This document shows, piece after piece, positions 1-7,351 of a DNA stretch of 64,000 nt. This DNA comes from Flavobacterium sp. N3904 (lineage in GTDB: Bacteria > Bacteroidota > Bacteroidia > Flavobacteriales > Flavobacteriaceae). The notes below the pieces were generated by a model. The model was not told where the DNA came from. It saw nothing but the letters and a program-made list of their open reading frames with translations, and searched no databases. Numbering within the stretch: position 1 is the first letter of the stretch; each line of letters begins with the position of its first letter. The position numbers and the translations under genes are program-made. The stretch lies in the NCBI RefSeq assembly GCF_025947305.1, contig NZ_CP110009.1, forward strand, positions 1,426,001 through 1,490,000. Direction: 5' to 3'.

Positions 1-831
1 TCCGTTTGGAAAATCATATTCGTCAAAGCCTAAACGAGATTTCCCAATGTATCCTGATTTGTGAAGTATAAATGGGTATTCAAGCAATTTTTGTTCGGTT
101 GGTTGGTCTGCAAACTTTTTGTCCTTATATATAAGGTTTCCAATATTCATCTTGTAGTATCTAAAAATCCCATTGGTTAGAGTACAATTGCTTCCTAATA
201 ACACATTTGCCTTTTCCTTGTCAACATATCCATTGACTACAATATCTTGGTAATTGAATTTTTTAGGTTCAGGAACTCCAACATTAGGAATGTTGGTCCA
301 GTAAAGTCTTCTTCTATTGGCAGGAGCAATATCTGCTGAATTTATCTTCACTAATTTTACATCATGAAATATTTTTGAGAGCTCATTAGTAATTATGTCT
401 CGGTCCTTTGAGGTCATACTAGCAACATTCTCCATTAGGAAATAGAGCTTTTTATTAGTTGGTGCAAATACATAGATATCTCGGAGGATTCTTTTGGCTT
501 CATAAAACAATCTTGATTCAGTTCCTTCAAGTCCTCTTCGGTCCACAGGGTTAATACTGCTGAGGTTAGTGCAGGGACTTCCAAAAACTACGAGGTCAAT
601 TTCATTTCTTAAGTCGATACCGTCAATCTTGCAAACATCACCTAATTGAATAAAATTTGTATCACCTGAATAATGATAATCCTGAATTGCTAAAGCATGA
701 GGACAAATTTCGCTACTGTAATATTTATTGATTTTAATTCCTGATTTTTCAAGTGCTAGTTTGGCACAGCTTATTCCATCGAATAGTGATAAGACATTAA
801 GTCCATCTTGGTTGGTTTGGGTTTGTTTCAT
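1..831 (-). CDS. DNA (cytosine-5) methyltransferase, 3' end cut off by window edge
   Basis: This is a C5-cytosine DNA methyltransferase that transfers a methyl group from S-adenosylmethionine. The visible 277 residues start at the ATG at 831-829 and continue past base 1 without a stop. Motif I is LFDGISCAKLAL near residue 15. Motif IV, with the catalytic Cys, is FGSPCTNLS near residue 85. Motif VI is MENV, and motif VIII is RRRLYWTN. The compact F-D-G-I-S-C form resembles phage-borne enzymes. No restriction endonuclease is visible next to it, so it may be an orphan or anti-restriction methylase, or its partner may lie outside the window. It is transcribed away from the recombinase genes. Confidence 0.88.
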   Translation of the reverse strand, partial: MKQTQTNQDGLNVLSLFDGISCAKLALEKSGIKINKYYSSEICPHALAIQDYHYSGDTNFIQLGDVCKIDGIDLRNEIDLVVFGSPCTNLSSINPVDRRGLEGTESRLFYEAKRILRDIYVFAPTNKKLYFLMENVASMTSKDRDIITNELSKIFHDVKLVKINSADIAPANRRRLYWTNIPNVGVPEPKKFNYQDIVVNGYVDKEKANVLLGSNCTLTNGIFRYYKMNIGNLIYKDKKFADQPTEQKLLEYPFILHKSGYIGKSRLGFDEYDFPNG

Positions 832-991
832 AATATTTATCTGTTTTAGATAAATATTACCCCATGTCAAAAAAGACTAGAAAAAGAAGAGCCGCATTTT
901 ATTATTTTTAACATTCTCAGTATACACGGGGCTTAAGACGTGAAAAAAAATCAAAATATTTTAATAATCCCTGGCGCAGGAACAAATTTCC

Positions 992-1012
992 TTGTACACT
1001 CGCAGTGTACAA
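992..1012. repeat. Perfect 9-bp inverted repeat, possible operator
   Basis: TTGTACACT and AGTGTACAA form a perfect dyad around CGC, 15 bp upstream of the next start codon. The half-site GTACACTCGC recurs at 4985-4994, just before the integrase gene. A regulator or recombinase binding site is an inference. Confidence 0.4.
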
Positions 1013-1027
1013 CAAACAATCAGAAAA

Positions 1028-1339
1028 ATGAGCACAGAAACAAATACAATGGAGATAGCCAGAACAATTATAGAGCAAATCAAATATGCGGACCGTTCTG
1101 CATTATGGGCATGGGGAGCAACCAACTTCGCAGCGATTTCAGAAAGTAAAGAATTTCAGGGTGGAGTTGCTTTTCAAGTAAATGGACTTACTCATAAAGG
1201 TTGGGTTAAAGTTCAACTTAGATGGGTTGATGACTATACAATAACATTTATCAATAAGAAACGAGAAGTCGTTAAAATCGTTGAGGGAGCTTTCTGTGAT
1301 ATGTTGGTTCCTGTGATAGATTTTATTGAAGGGAAATAG
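1028..1339 (+). CDS. Conserved hypothetical protein of mobile elements (103 aa)
   Basis: A small soluble protein rich in aromatic residues, without signal peptide or membrane segment. The central part (KGWVKVQLRWVDDYTITFINKKREVVK) looks like a small beta-rich domain followed by a C-terminal helix. The composition recalls short hypothetical proteins found on Bacteroidota plasmids and conjugative elements, but I do not recognise a named family. The ATG at 1028 is preferred over a TTG at 992 because 992 lies inside an inverted repeat and would add an unstructured N-terminus. It lies between the divergent methyltransferase and the serine recombinase. Confidence 0.6.
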   Translation: MSTETNTMEIARTIIEQIKYADRSALWAWGATNFAAISESKEFQGGVAFQVNGLTHKGWVKVQLRWVDDYTITFINKKREVVKIVEGAFCDMLVPVIDFIEGK

Positions 1340-1434
1340 ACCAACCCTTTTTTTAGCTTGTTCGCCTTAGATTTAGCCTATAACATTAAATGAAACAACT
1401 TAAAACTCGCAAACCCTTAAAAACACAACCAAAT

Positions 1435-1467
1435 GTTTTAAAATAATTTAGAGCCTTATTTTAAAAC
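1435..1467. repeat. Perfect 12-bp inverted repeat upstream of the serine recombinase
   Basis: GTTTTAAAATAA and TTATTTTAAAAC are perfect inverted arms around a 9-nt centre, ending 23 bp before the recombinase start codon. It could be a recombinase subsite, an autoregulatory operator or a terminator for the gene upstream. The position favours a role in control of the recombinase, but this is inferred. Confidence 0.5.
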
Positions 1468-1490
1468 AAAAACAGATAAAAATTAAATCT

Positions 1491-2123
1491 ATGTATTACT
1501 TCTATTCCAGAATCTCAACCGCACAACAAAATTCAAGTCGCCAACTAGAAAACTTCAAATCTCATATTGGCTACGATGCTAAAAAAGTATTCATTGAAAA
1601 AATTCAGGGTAGTGTTCCTTTCTTTGAAAGACCAGAAGCAAATCGAATGTTTGATGAAATAACAGACGCTTCAGAAAATTGTACTGTCGTGGTAGATTCA
1701 GTTGACCGTTTAGGGAGAAACTTGCTAGATATTCTCCACACCATTGAGACTTTTACTAAAAATGGAATAAGCTTAAAATCCCTAAAAGAGGGTTTCACTA
1801 CCTTATTAGATGATGGTCAGGAAAATCCAATGGCAAAGCTAGTAATTAGTGTAATGGCAAGTATTGGAGAAATGGAACGTAATCGAATCAAAACCAGAAC
1901 TGCTGAAGGAATAGCAATTGCCAAGGCTATGGGTAAATTTACAGGACGGAAATTTGGGAGTGCCCAATCAGATGAAAAACTATTACAACGCCACCAGACG
2001 ATTCAAAAGAAATTACAAAAAGGATTAACCGTAAGAGAGATTACAGAAATTACAGGTGCCTCTAGTGCTACTATAATTAAAGTGAAAAAGGTACTAATAC
2101 AAAGAAAAATGCTATCAATTTAG
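1491..2123 (+). CDS. Serine recombinase (resolvase/invertase family)
   Basis: A small site-specific serine recombinase of 210 residues, the usual size for resolvases and invertases. The N-terminal catalytic domain has Ser9 in YSRISTAQQ as the expected nucleophile, Arg7, and the DRLGR signature at residues 72-76. A long helix with IGEMERNRIKTRTAEGI follows at about 120-145, and a C-terminal helix-turn-helix (GLTVREITEITGASSATI) at about 178-195 should bind DNA. It could resolve cointegrates or invert a segment. Inverted repeats lie on both sides of the gene (1435-1467 and 2204-2250). Confidence 0.9.
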   Translation: MYYFYSRISTAQQNSSRQLENFKSHIGYDAKKVFIEKIQGSVPFFERPEANRMFDEITDASENCTVVVDSVDRLGRNLLDILHTIETFTKNGISLKSLKEGFTTLLDDGQENPMAKLVISVMASIGEMERNRIKTRTAEGIAIAKAMGKFTGRKFGSAQSDEKLLQRHQTIQKKLQKGLTVREITEITGASSATIIKVKKVLIQRKMLSI

Positions 2124-2203
2124 ACTAATATAAAAAATTAACAAATTATTAACACAACCTGTTTTATGGCAGTTAACTTGTTGATTATCAGCGACAAATT
2201 GCT

Positions 2204-2250
2204 AAGTAGATTAACTTATGTAGAAATTTATGACATAAGTTAATTTACTT
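2204..2250. repeat. 18-bp inverted repeat downstream of the serine recombinase
   Basis: AAGTAGATTAACTTATGT (2204-2221) pairs with ACATAAGTTAATTTACTT (2233-2250) at 17 of 18 positions around an 11-nt centre. ACTTGTTG is also repeated directly at 2176-2183 and 2247-2254. This looks more elaborate than a terminator because no T-tract follows directly. It is a candidate crossover or binding site for the recombinase. Confidence 0.5.
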
Positions 2251-2303
2251 GTTGTTTTTAGATGTATAATCCTACTTAAAATTTTGCTTGAAAATAGTGA
2301 AAT

Positions 2304-2334
2304 TTTGATAATTCCCTACAATTACGTACCTTTA
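2304..2334 (+). promoter_or_regulatory. Bacteroidota-type promoter for the 2.34-2.70 kb leader
   Basis: TTTG at 2304-2307 is followed after exactly 19 nt by TACCTTTA at 2327-2334, one base from the TAnnTTTG consensus. The next gene starts at 2699, so the transcript would have a leader of about 355 nt. Confidence 0.55.
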
Positions 2335-2340
2335 CGGAGT

Positions 2341-2500
2341 AATCTATCGATAGGATTCACTTGCAAGCCATTTAACATTCTTTCAGACTAAGGATGTTTT
2401 AAAAAACAAGACGATGTTGTAAAGCTGAACAACTGAGTCAAAAAATCGTACTAATATTCCATAATTGACAATTCGGTGCAATAACCGAAGGGGATACTCA
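2341..2500 (+). ncRNA. Candidate structured RNA or long 5' leader
   Basis: The 575 bp between 2124 and 2698 hold no plausible gene. Downstream of the promoter-like sequence several stems follow each other: a near-palindrome around TATCGATA at about 2344; AACATTCTT/AAGGATGTT (2374-2382 with 2390-2398, all nine pairs form with one G-U); GTTGT/ACAAC (2416-2433); and TTCGGT/ACCGAA (2472-2489), followed by an AAGGGGATACTC stretch. I do not recognise a known RNA family. It may be a small RNA or a regulatory leader of the gene at 2699. Confidence 0.35.
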
Positions 2501-2651
2501 TGCTTAAAAATTAGCTAACATTTAAAAATTAAAAATATGAAGTAAAAGAAACGAAAAAAACAGGTTCTGCAGAAAAACAAAAAAGTCTTTCCGATTCGAG
2601 AAAGCAAAAAAACAAACAATTTATTAAATCAAAAAAAATCTATTAACTAAT

Positions 2652-2671
2652 GGACAGGAAGAGAACTGTCC
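2652..2671 (+). promoter_or_regulatory. Hairpin in the leader just before the 2699 gene
   Basis: GGACAG and CTGTCC form a perfect 6-bp stem around an 8-nt purine loop, ending 27 nt before the start codon. No T-tract follows, so it is more likely a leader structure affecting translation or RNA stability than a terminator. Confidence 0.35.
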
Positions 2672-2698
2672 TAACCGTAACATTAAAATTTAAAAACT

Positions 2699-3013
2699 AT
2701 GAAAAATTCAATGTCAACAACAGAAAATGATTTACAAATAATTAGTGTAGTGATTCCAAGTTTAAATGGCTCGTATGCTAAACTATTAGTCCTAACAGGA
2801 AACGAATATGCTAAAATTAAAGAGACATCCGAATCAAACAAAGGGAAGGGCGAAAAACTGTTTGCATTATATGCTGAATCAAACTTGCATCACGAGATAT
2901 CATCTGGAATGGGGGCCTTAACAAAAAACCAATTTGATGAATTACTCAAAGTAAATTACAATTCAAAGATGCAACAAGGTCGAGGTGGAAAATATTTAAA
3001 ATCCGTGGCATAG
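2699..3013 (+). CDS. Hypothetical protein of the island (104 aa)
   Basis: A small soluble protein with no signal peptide or membrane segment. The middle (LLVLTGNEYAKIKETSE) may be strand plus helix, and the C-terminus is basic and Gly/Lys-rich (QQGRGGKYLK). I do not recognise the family. The start follows an A-rich stretch typical of Bacteroidota translation starts. It is preceded by an unusually long, structured leader and followed after 197 bp by the DUF5131 gene. That gap has a small TACCCA/TGGGTA hairpin (3140-3155) and an A-rich stretch, and no gene. Confidence 0.55.
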   Translation: MKNSMSTTENDLQIISVVIPSLNGSYAKLLVLTGNEYAKIKETSESNKGKGEKLFALYAESNLHHEISSGMGALTKNQFDELLKVNYNSKMQQGRGGKYLKSVA

Positions 3014-3210
3014 CAAACGAATAAATAGGATTCGGTATTTCTAATAAGCTAATCCTCTAGTTATTCTATCTAGAATAATAAAATCTTTCTTTTCATTTCC
3101 GAAAAGAAATCCTAAAACAATTTTATAGAAATAATAATCTACCCAAAAATGGGTATAGGACTTCATATGTCTAAAATCAAATGATAATAAACAATTTAAA
3201 AATTAAAATT

Positions 3211-4038
3211 ATGGCTGAAAATAGCAAAATAGAATGGTGTAATCATACTGCCAATTTGTGGTGGGGCTGCGTTGGTGTACATAATGGATGTACTAATTGC
3301 TTCGCTGAGTTACTAGCAAAACGATATGGTAAGGAAGTGTGGGGCATTGATAATCCAAGAAGAATGATTAAAAATGTCTGGTCTGAATTAAAAAAATTTC
3401 AAAAAGAGGCAGAAAAGCAAAATGAAGTCCATAGAGTCTTTGTTGGTTCGATGATGGATATTTTCGAAAAACCAAAGTCATTGGTTGATACTTATGGAAA
3501 ACCTCTTTTAGAAGGAGAAAACGAATTCTGGAATACGGGACAATTAAGAGACAAATTCTTCAATGAAGTAGTTCCCAATTCTCCGAATCTAATGTTCTTG
3601 TTGTTGACCAAAAGACCTTCAAACATCAATAAATACATTCCAGATAGTTGGAAAGAAAGTCCTCCAAAGAATGTAATGTTCGGAACTTCACCTGTAGACC
3701 AAGAGACAGCAAACAAATTAATAGTTCAACTCTCAAAAGTGAATGGTCAAAGATTTCTTTCGGTTGAACCGCAATTGGAGAAAATTGATTTGATGGCTAA
3801 AGTTGATGATGAGACTGAAATAGTATTGTTGGATTTGGTTGATTGGGTAATAAATGGAGGTGAAAGCGGACCAAGGAAGAGACCTTTTGATACGGATTGG
3901 GGCAGATTACTTCGAGAAGATTGCAAAAAGAAAGGTGTCCCATTTTTCTTTAAACAGATTGATAAAAAATTGGAAATACCTCAAGATTTATTGATAAGAG
4001 AATTTCCTGAAAATAAAATAAAAACTTTAAAAAAATAA
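3211..4038 (+). CDS. DUF5131 / phage gp37-gp68 family protein
   Basis: The N-terminus (KIEWCNHTANLWWGC...HNGCTNCFAELLAKRYG) has the conserved W-G-C, G-C-x2-C pattern and the overall size (275 aa) of the DUF5131 family, known from phages, plasmids and chromosomes and thought to be related to radical SAM or metal-dependent TIM-barrel enzymes. Further family-like motifs are VGSMMDIF, LMFLLLTKRPSNI, NVMFGTSPVDQ and NGGESGPRKRPFDTDWGRLLREDCKKKGVPFFFKQ. The substrate is unknown. ATG 3211 is chosen because the family begins with this region; an upstream in-frame ATG at 3181 adds only a Lys/Asn-rich tail. The next gene follows after 4 bp, indicating an operon. Confidence 0.85.
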   Translation: MAENSKIEWCNHTANLWWGCVGVHNGCTNCFAELLAKRYGKEVWGIDNPRRMIKNVWSELKKFQKEAEKQNEVHRVFVGSMMDIFEKPKSLVDTYGKPLLEGENEFWNTGQLRDKFFNEVVPNSPNLMFLLLTKRPSNINKYIPDSWKESPPKNVMFGTSPVDQETANKLIVQLSKVNGQRFLSVEPQLEKIDLMAKVDDETEIVLLDLVDWVINGGESGPRKRPFDTDWGRLLREDCKKKGVPFFFKQIDKKLEIPQDLLIREFPENKIKTLKK

Positions 4039-4042
4039 AAAT

Positions 4043-4636
4043 ATGAGAAAATTAGAAGAATTAAAAGAGAATGAATTTAGTATGATTTGTGATTCCCTTA
4101 ATGGAGTTATTTTGGATTTTAAGCCGATAAATTGGAGAATTAGAATAACGGATGATTTGATTGAAGGTGGTTATGCTTTACAATCAAAATGGAAAGTTGA
4201 TATCGATGAATTAGAGTATAAATTAGATTGCTTGTCTAATACAGAATTCTTGAAATTACTAGTTAAGGTGGATTTGTTTTGGCAGAATGATGAAAGACAT
4301 TATACATTAATAAATTCAATTTCACCAAAATCAAAAATTTTAGAAATAACTGATGCAACACAAAAGCATGAACCAATAATTTGGGATTCTCATACAGAAG
4401 GGTCTCTATCTGATTTCTTTATGGTTGCATTAGGACTTAATCTTGACTATATAATTTATGTTCAAGATTCTGAAGGTAATATTAATAGTATTTGGGCAAC
4501 AACTGAAGATGAATTGTTAGAATGTATGTTTACAATTTCTGAATACTTATTCTTAGGATGTATAGATACTCTACAAAATTCTTTAAAAAAAGGAGGTTGG
4601 TTTTATTTCAACGAAGAAAATAAAATAATTCAATAA
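4043..4636 (+). CDS. Hypothetical protein in the DUF5131 operon (197 aa)
   Basis: A soluble acidic protein with no export signal. Its sequence alternates predicted strands and helices (KPINWRIRITDD, SLSDFFMVALGLNLDYIIYVQDSEGNINSIWATTEDELLECMFTISEYLF). I do not recognise a family. It starts 4 bp after the DUF5131 gene and its stop codon overlaps the next start by one base (TAATG), so the three genes are probably translated together. This tight coupling suggests a function linked to the DUF5131 protein. Confidence 0.6.
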   Translation: MRKLEELKENEFSMICDSLNGVILDFKPINWRIRITDDLIEGGYALQSKWKVDIDELEYKLDCLSNTEFLKLLVKVDLFWQNDERHYTLINSISPKSKILEITDATQKHEPIIWDSHTEGSLSDFFMVALGLNLDYIIYVQDSEGNINSIWATTEDELLECMFTISEYLFLGCIDTLQNSLKKGGWFYFNEENKIIQ

Positions 4637-4983
4637 TGTTTTTTGCTTTACCTAGAATTTATTTGAATGAAATATCTAAGCAAATAAATAAAAAAGACAT
4701 TCGAACTGCAAAAAAATGGTGCAAAGAAAATTTCTTAAAAATACACAAGGATTCATCAGGAGAATTTGCGTATCAATACGATTTTGATTTAGCATTTGAT
4801 ATGCCATTGATAAAGGATTTAAAATTAAAGCATGGTGATAATTGGGAGGATTATTACCATGCTTACAATAGAAATGAATTGCACAAACTATTGGATTCAC
4901 CCCAATCAAAGAAAGTTGAAAAAACGTGTTACGTCCCAAAAGGGAAATTATCCAAAAAATTATTTGGCGGGTCACTTAAATAA
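4636..4983 (+). CDS. Hypothetical basic protein upstream of the integrase (115 aa)
   Basis: A small basic protein. The N-terminus (YLNEISKQINKKDIRTAKKWCKENFLKIHKDSSGEFAYQYDFDLAFDMPLIKDLK) could be a helix-turn-helix or excisionase-like domain: it reads as a helix pair followed by a strand wing. The C-terminus is Lys-rich. Its position directly before the tyrosine integrase (33 bp) fits an excisionase or accessory DNA-binding protein, but this is inference. It overlaps the previous gene by one base. Confidence 0.6.
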   Translation: MFFALPRIYLNEISKQINKKDIRTAKKWCKENFLKIHKDSSGEFAYQYDFDLAFDMPLIKDLKLKHGDNWEDYYHAYNRNELHKLLDSPQSKKVEKTCYVPKGKLSKKLFGGSLK

Positions 4984-5015
4984 AGTACACTCGCATTAAA
5001 TCTAAATTATAAACT

Positions 5016-6293
5016 ATGAAAATATTGAAATATAAAAAATTCGCAGGTTTGCACATCGTGTGTAAGAAGTGTGGCAGACATATAGAAGTATCACAAACCA
5101 CATATAAAGGCTGTATTCATCCATTAGACCGCCAAAAGTATAAAGCCGTATTTAAAGCAAATGGAGTCCGCAAAACGAGGGATTTAAAGTCATTGGATTA
5201 TGATGATGCAATTAGAGAATTGCTTGATTTTAAAGAGGAATTAGCAAATCCAATTCAGTTCATTTCTAAGCCCCAAAAAGTTGAGGTTAAAATCGAGCTG
5301 CTGAAGGATTGTATAATGATGTTTGGGGATTGGCTTGAAAATGTTGATGTCCCAAATCATCAAAAGAGACCTCGTACAAATGGATATATTAAAACGACAC
5401 TTCAATATCTGGTAAGATTTAGTAAGTTTTTAGAAGATAATAAGTTCGACCTCAACAAATTTAAAATCTATGATTTGAATGATGTTATCGTTGGTAAATA
5501 CTATGATTATTTAGATGAGACCTGCAAGATGGCATCTACTCATAATCATAATACTAAGGCATTAAAGAATTTCAATAATTTTTTAATTAACCATAAAGGC
5601 TTCAATGTTCCAAATTATTTTGGAAAAATAAAATTGAAATATGAAAGCATGAACCCAACTAGCATTAAGGATGACGATTTTAAAAAACTATTGGATGCAA
5701 TATCAAACAAAGATTCTATAACTATTTACCCTGATGGACGTAGAAAAAATGAGTACAGACCTTATACCAGAGATGCGATAGAGCTGGTTGCCTATACAGG
5801 TATGAGGATTGAAGAAACTATGGTTTTAAAGTATTCTGATATTGTTTTAGATTATGATGGCAATGTTCAACATTTAGTTGGAACAGATTTAAAATTTGAA
5901 AGAGCCCATAATTGGAATAACACCAAGGCTCCTAAAAAAGTTATGATTCCAACCTCAATTGAGTTAGAAAATTTATTGAATAGACTGGAATACAAGAAAT
6001 ATTTAGGTTCTGATAAATATCTGATAGCCGATGATTATGATATTTCTAGAAAAACTCTTAAAACTCAGATAAGTCATTCGTTTACTTTTTTCAGAAAGAA
6101 AGCGGGACTCTCCGATGATTTTAGTATTAAGCATTTGCGAAAAACATTCTTAACAAAATTGCATACTAAAACTGGTTTTATTGAGTCATTGGGATATCAA
6201 AGGTCGGCAAAGGTAACGTTAAACAATTATATAGATAAAGTTCAGGTTGTAAAAGAGATTAATAGAATTGGGTTTGGGTATTTTAGCGAATAG
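5016..6293 (+). CDS. Tyrosine-type site-specific integrase with N-terminal zinc-ribbon-like motif
   Basis: A 425-residue phage-integrase-family recombinase. Residues 16-35 carry C-x2-C-x13-C-x-H, a probable zinc site. A SAM-like core-binding domain spans about 95-195. The catalytic domain has Arg264 in AYTGMRIEE, Arg375 in KHLRKT and the nucleophile Tyr405 in TLNNYID. The usual His of H-x-L-R is Lys372 and the usual G-H before the nucleophile is G-Y, so the active-site set is somewhat divergent but plausible. It is the last gene of the DUF5131 operon and the likely enzyme that inserted the island beside tRNA-Ala. Confidence 0.9.
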   Translation: MKILKYKKFAGLHIVCKKCGRHIEVSQTTYKGCIHPLDRQKYKAVFKANGVRKTRDLKSLDYDDAIRELLDFKEELANPIQFISKPQKVEVKIELLKDCIMMFGDWLENVDVPNHQKRPRTNGYIKTTLQYLVRFSKFLEDNKFDLNKFKIYDLNDVIVGKYYDYLDETCKMASTHNHNTKALKNFNNFLINHKGFNVPNYFGKIKLKYESMNPTSIKDDDFKKLLDAISNKDSITIYPDGRRKNEYRPYTRDAIELVAYTGMRIEETMVLKYSDIVLDYDGNVQHLVGTDLKFERAHNWNNTKAPKKVMIPTSIELENLLNRLEYKKYLGSDKYLIADDYDISRKTLKTQISHSFTFFRKKAGLSDDFSIKHLRKTFLTKLHTKTGFIESLGYQRSAKVTLNNYIDKVQVVKEINRIGFGYFSE

Positions 6294-6341
6294 TGAGACC
6301 CTTACAAAGAAATTAATAAAAAACTTGTAAGTATTATTTAA

Positions 6342-6349
6342 TATATTTG
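6342..6349 (+). promoter_or_regulatory. -7 box TATATTTG upstream of the 6383 gene
   Basis: An exact match to TAnnTTTG 33 bp before the start codon. No TTTG is well spaced upstream; the nearest TTG is 14 nt away. Confidence 0.35.
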
Positions 6350-6382
6350 GGAAAGCCGATTTCAATCGAGTTTCAAAACTAA

Positions 6383-7231
6383 ATGTTGCTATATATGATT
6401 ACAAAATTATTGGTAATTCAAAAAATTGAGGAAGATGGAAATGTAAATATATTTCAAGCTCTGTCTGAAAATTTTCAATGGACATTTGAAACAGATAAGA
6501 CAGTAAAAGAAGTCAAAAAGGTAGAAGAATATTTTCCGTTTATAATATTTGGGGATGTTAATGTTCTCAAACGAAAACCAGGACGTGAAACAAAAACACT
6601 AATTGAAGAAAATGCTATAATATTTCATGATGATTATGGTATCCCTGAAGGAACTGTAATAGGAATTTTACCTCCAGAGAATTTTATTCCTGATATAATT
6701 AAATTCAAGGATAATCCATATATACCAGTAAATTTGGTCGGGCAAGTAACAACAAGACCTCCTGGTCAAATTCAGATTTTGTATAATAAAAATCATCATA
6801 GGTGCGCCATAATTCTACATATTCATGAAAGACAGTTGTTTGGGATAAAATGCTCTTTTAAAAAAGTTTCTAGTGAACAATTCCCTGAGAATACTGAATC
6901 ATGGGGAGATGAATTATTTGATGTGAGTATTTCAAGGAATTTACTCAATATAGACACAATAAAGACCGAGGATTTAAAAGTTTTTAATGAAACAATAAAC
7001 ATTCTTGACTTACCAGAAATAAATACTTTACTTAATGAAATACTTGAAGCTTTAAAATCAAATGACAAATCTAAAGCCCAAAGTAAATTAGCAAAATTTG
7101 GAAAAATTATTTCATCATCTGCTAGCACTGCTGCAAATATTAGCAAGGTAGTGGAAAGCCTAAGTAATGGGGGAGCTATAAACGAGTTCGTAAAACAAGT
7201 TGTTAAATACGTTGCAATAGATAGATTCTAA
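6383..7231 (+). CDS. Unknown protein of the island (282 aa), possibly defence-related
   Basis: A soluble protein without recognisable catalytic motif. The N-terminal 150 residues are mostly predicted beta structure (VNLVGQVTTRPPGQIQILYN). From about 205 onward it is helical, with a low-complexity Ser/Ala stretch (KIISSSASTAANISKVVESLSNGG) like the C-terminal helical bundles of some small abortive-infection proteins. That resemblance is weak. An in-frame ATG at 6395 is an equally possible start. It stands alone between the integrase and a convergent zinc-finger gene. Confidence 0.55.
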   Translation: MLLYMITKLLVIQKIEEDGNVNIFQALSENFQWTFETDKTVKEVKKVEEYFPFIIFGDVNVLKRKPGRETKTLIEENAIIFHDDYGIPEGTVIGILPPENFIPDIIKFKDNPYIPVNLVGQVTTRPPGQIQILYNKNHHRCAIILHIHERQLFGIKCSFKKVSSEQFPENTESWGDELFDVSISRNLLNIDTIKTEDLKVFNETINILDLPEINTLLNEILEALKSNDKSKAQSKLAKFGKIISSSASTAANISKVVESLSNGGAINEFVKQVVKYVAIDRF

Positions 7232-7351
7232 ATATCGTCTATCTAAACAAGAGTATTTATAATAATGCAACTATCACAATGTACGGAATTAAACTATGGA
7301 GGATACCTTTGATATGAAATGGTTAAAATTATCATAGGATATTTAAATTAT

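Noticed and set aside
940..1149. Open frame of 69 codons upstream of the 1028 gene
   Set aside because: It overlaps the better-supported frame, has low-complexity Asn/Gln-rich content and no sign of a domain.
2341..2500. Structured leader as tmRNA, RNase P RNA or a known riboswitch
   Set aside because: None of the conserved cores of these RNAs (such as the tmRNA tag frame or the RNase P conserved boxes) could be found by eye.
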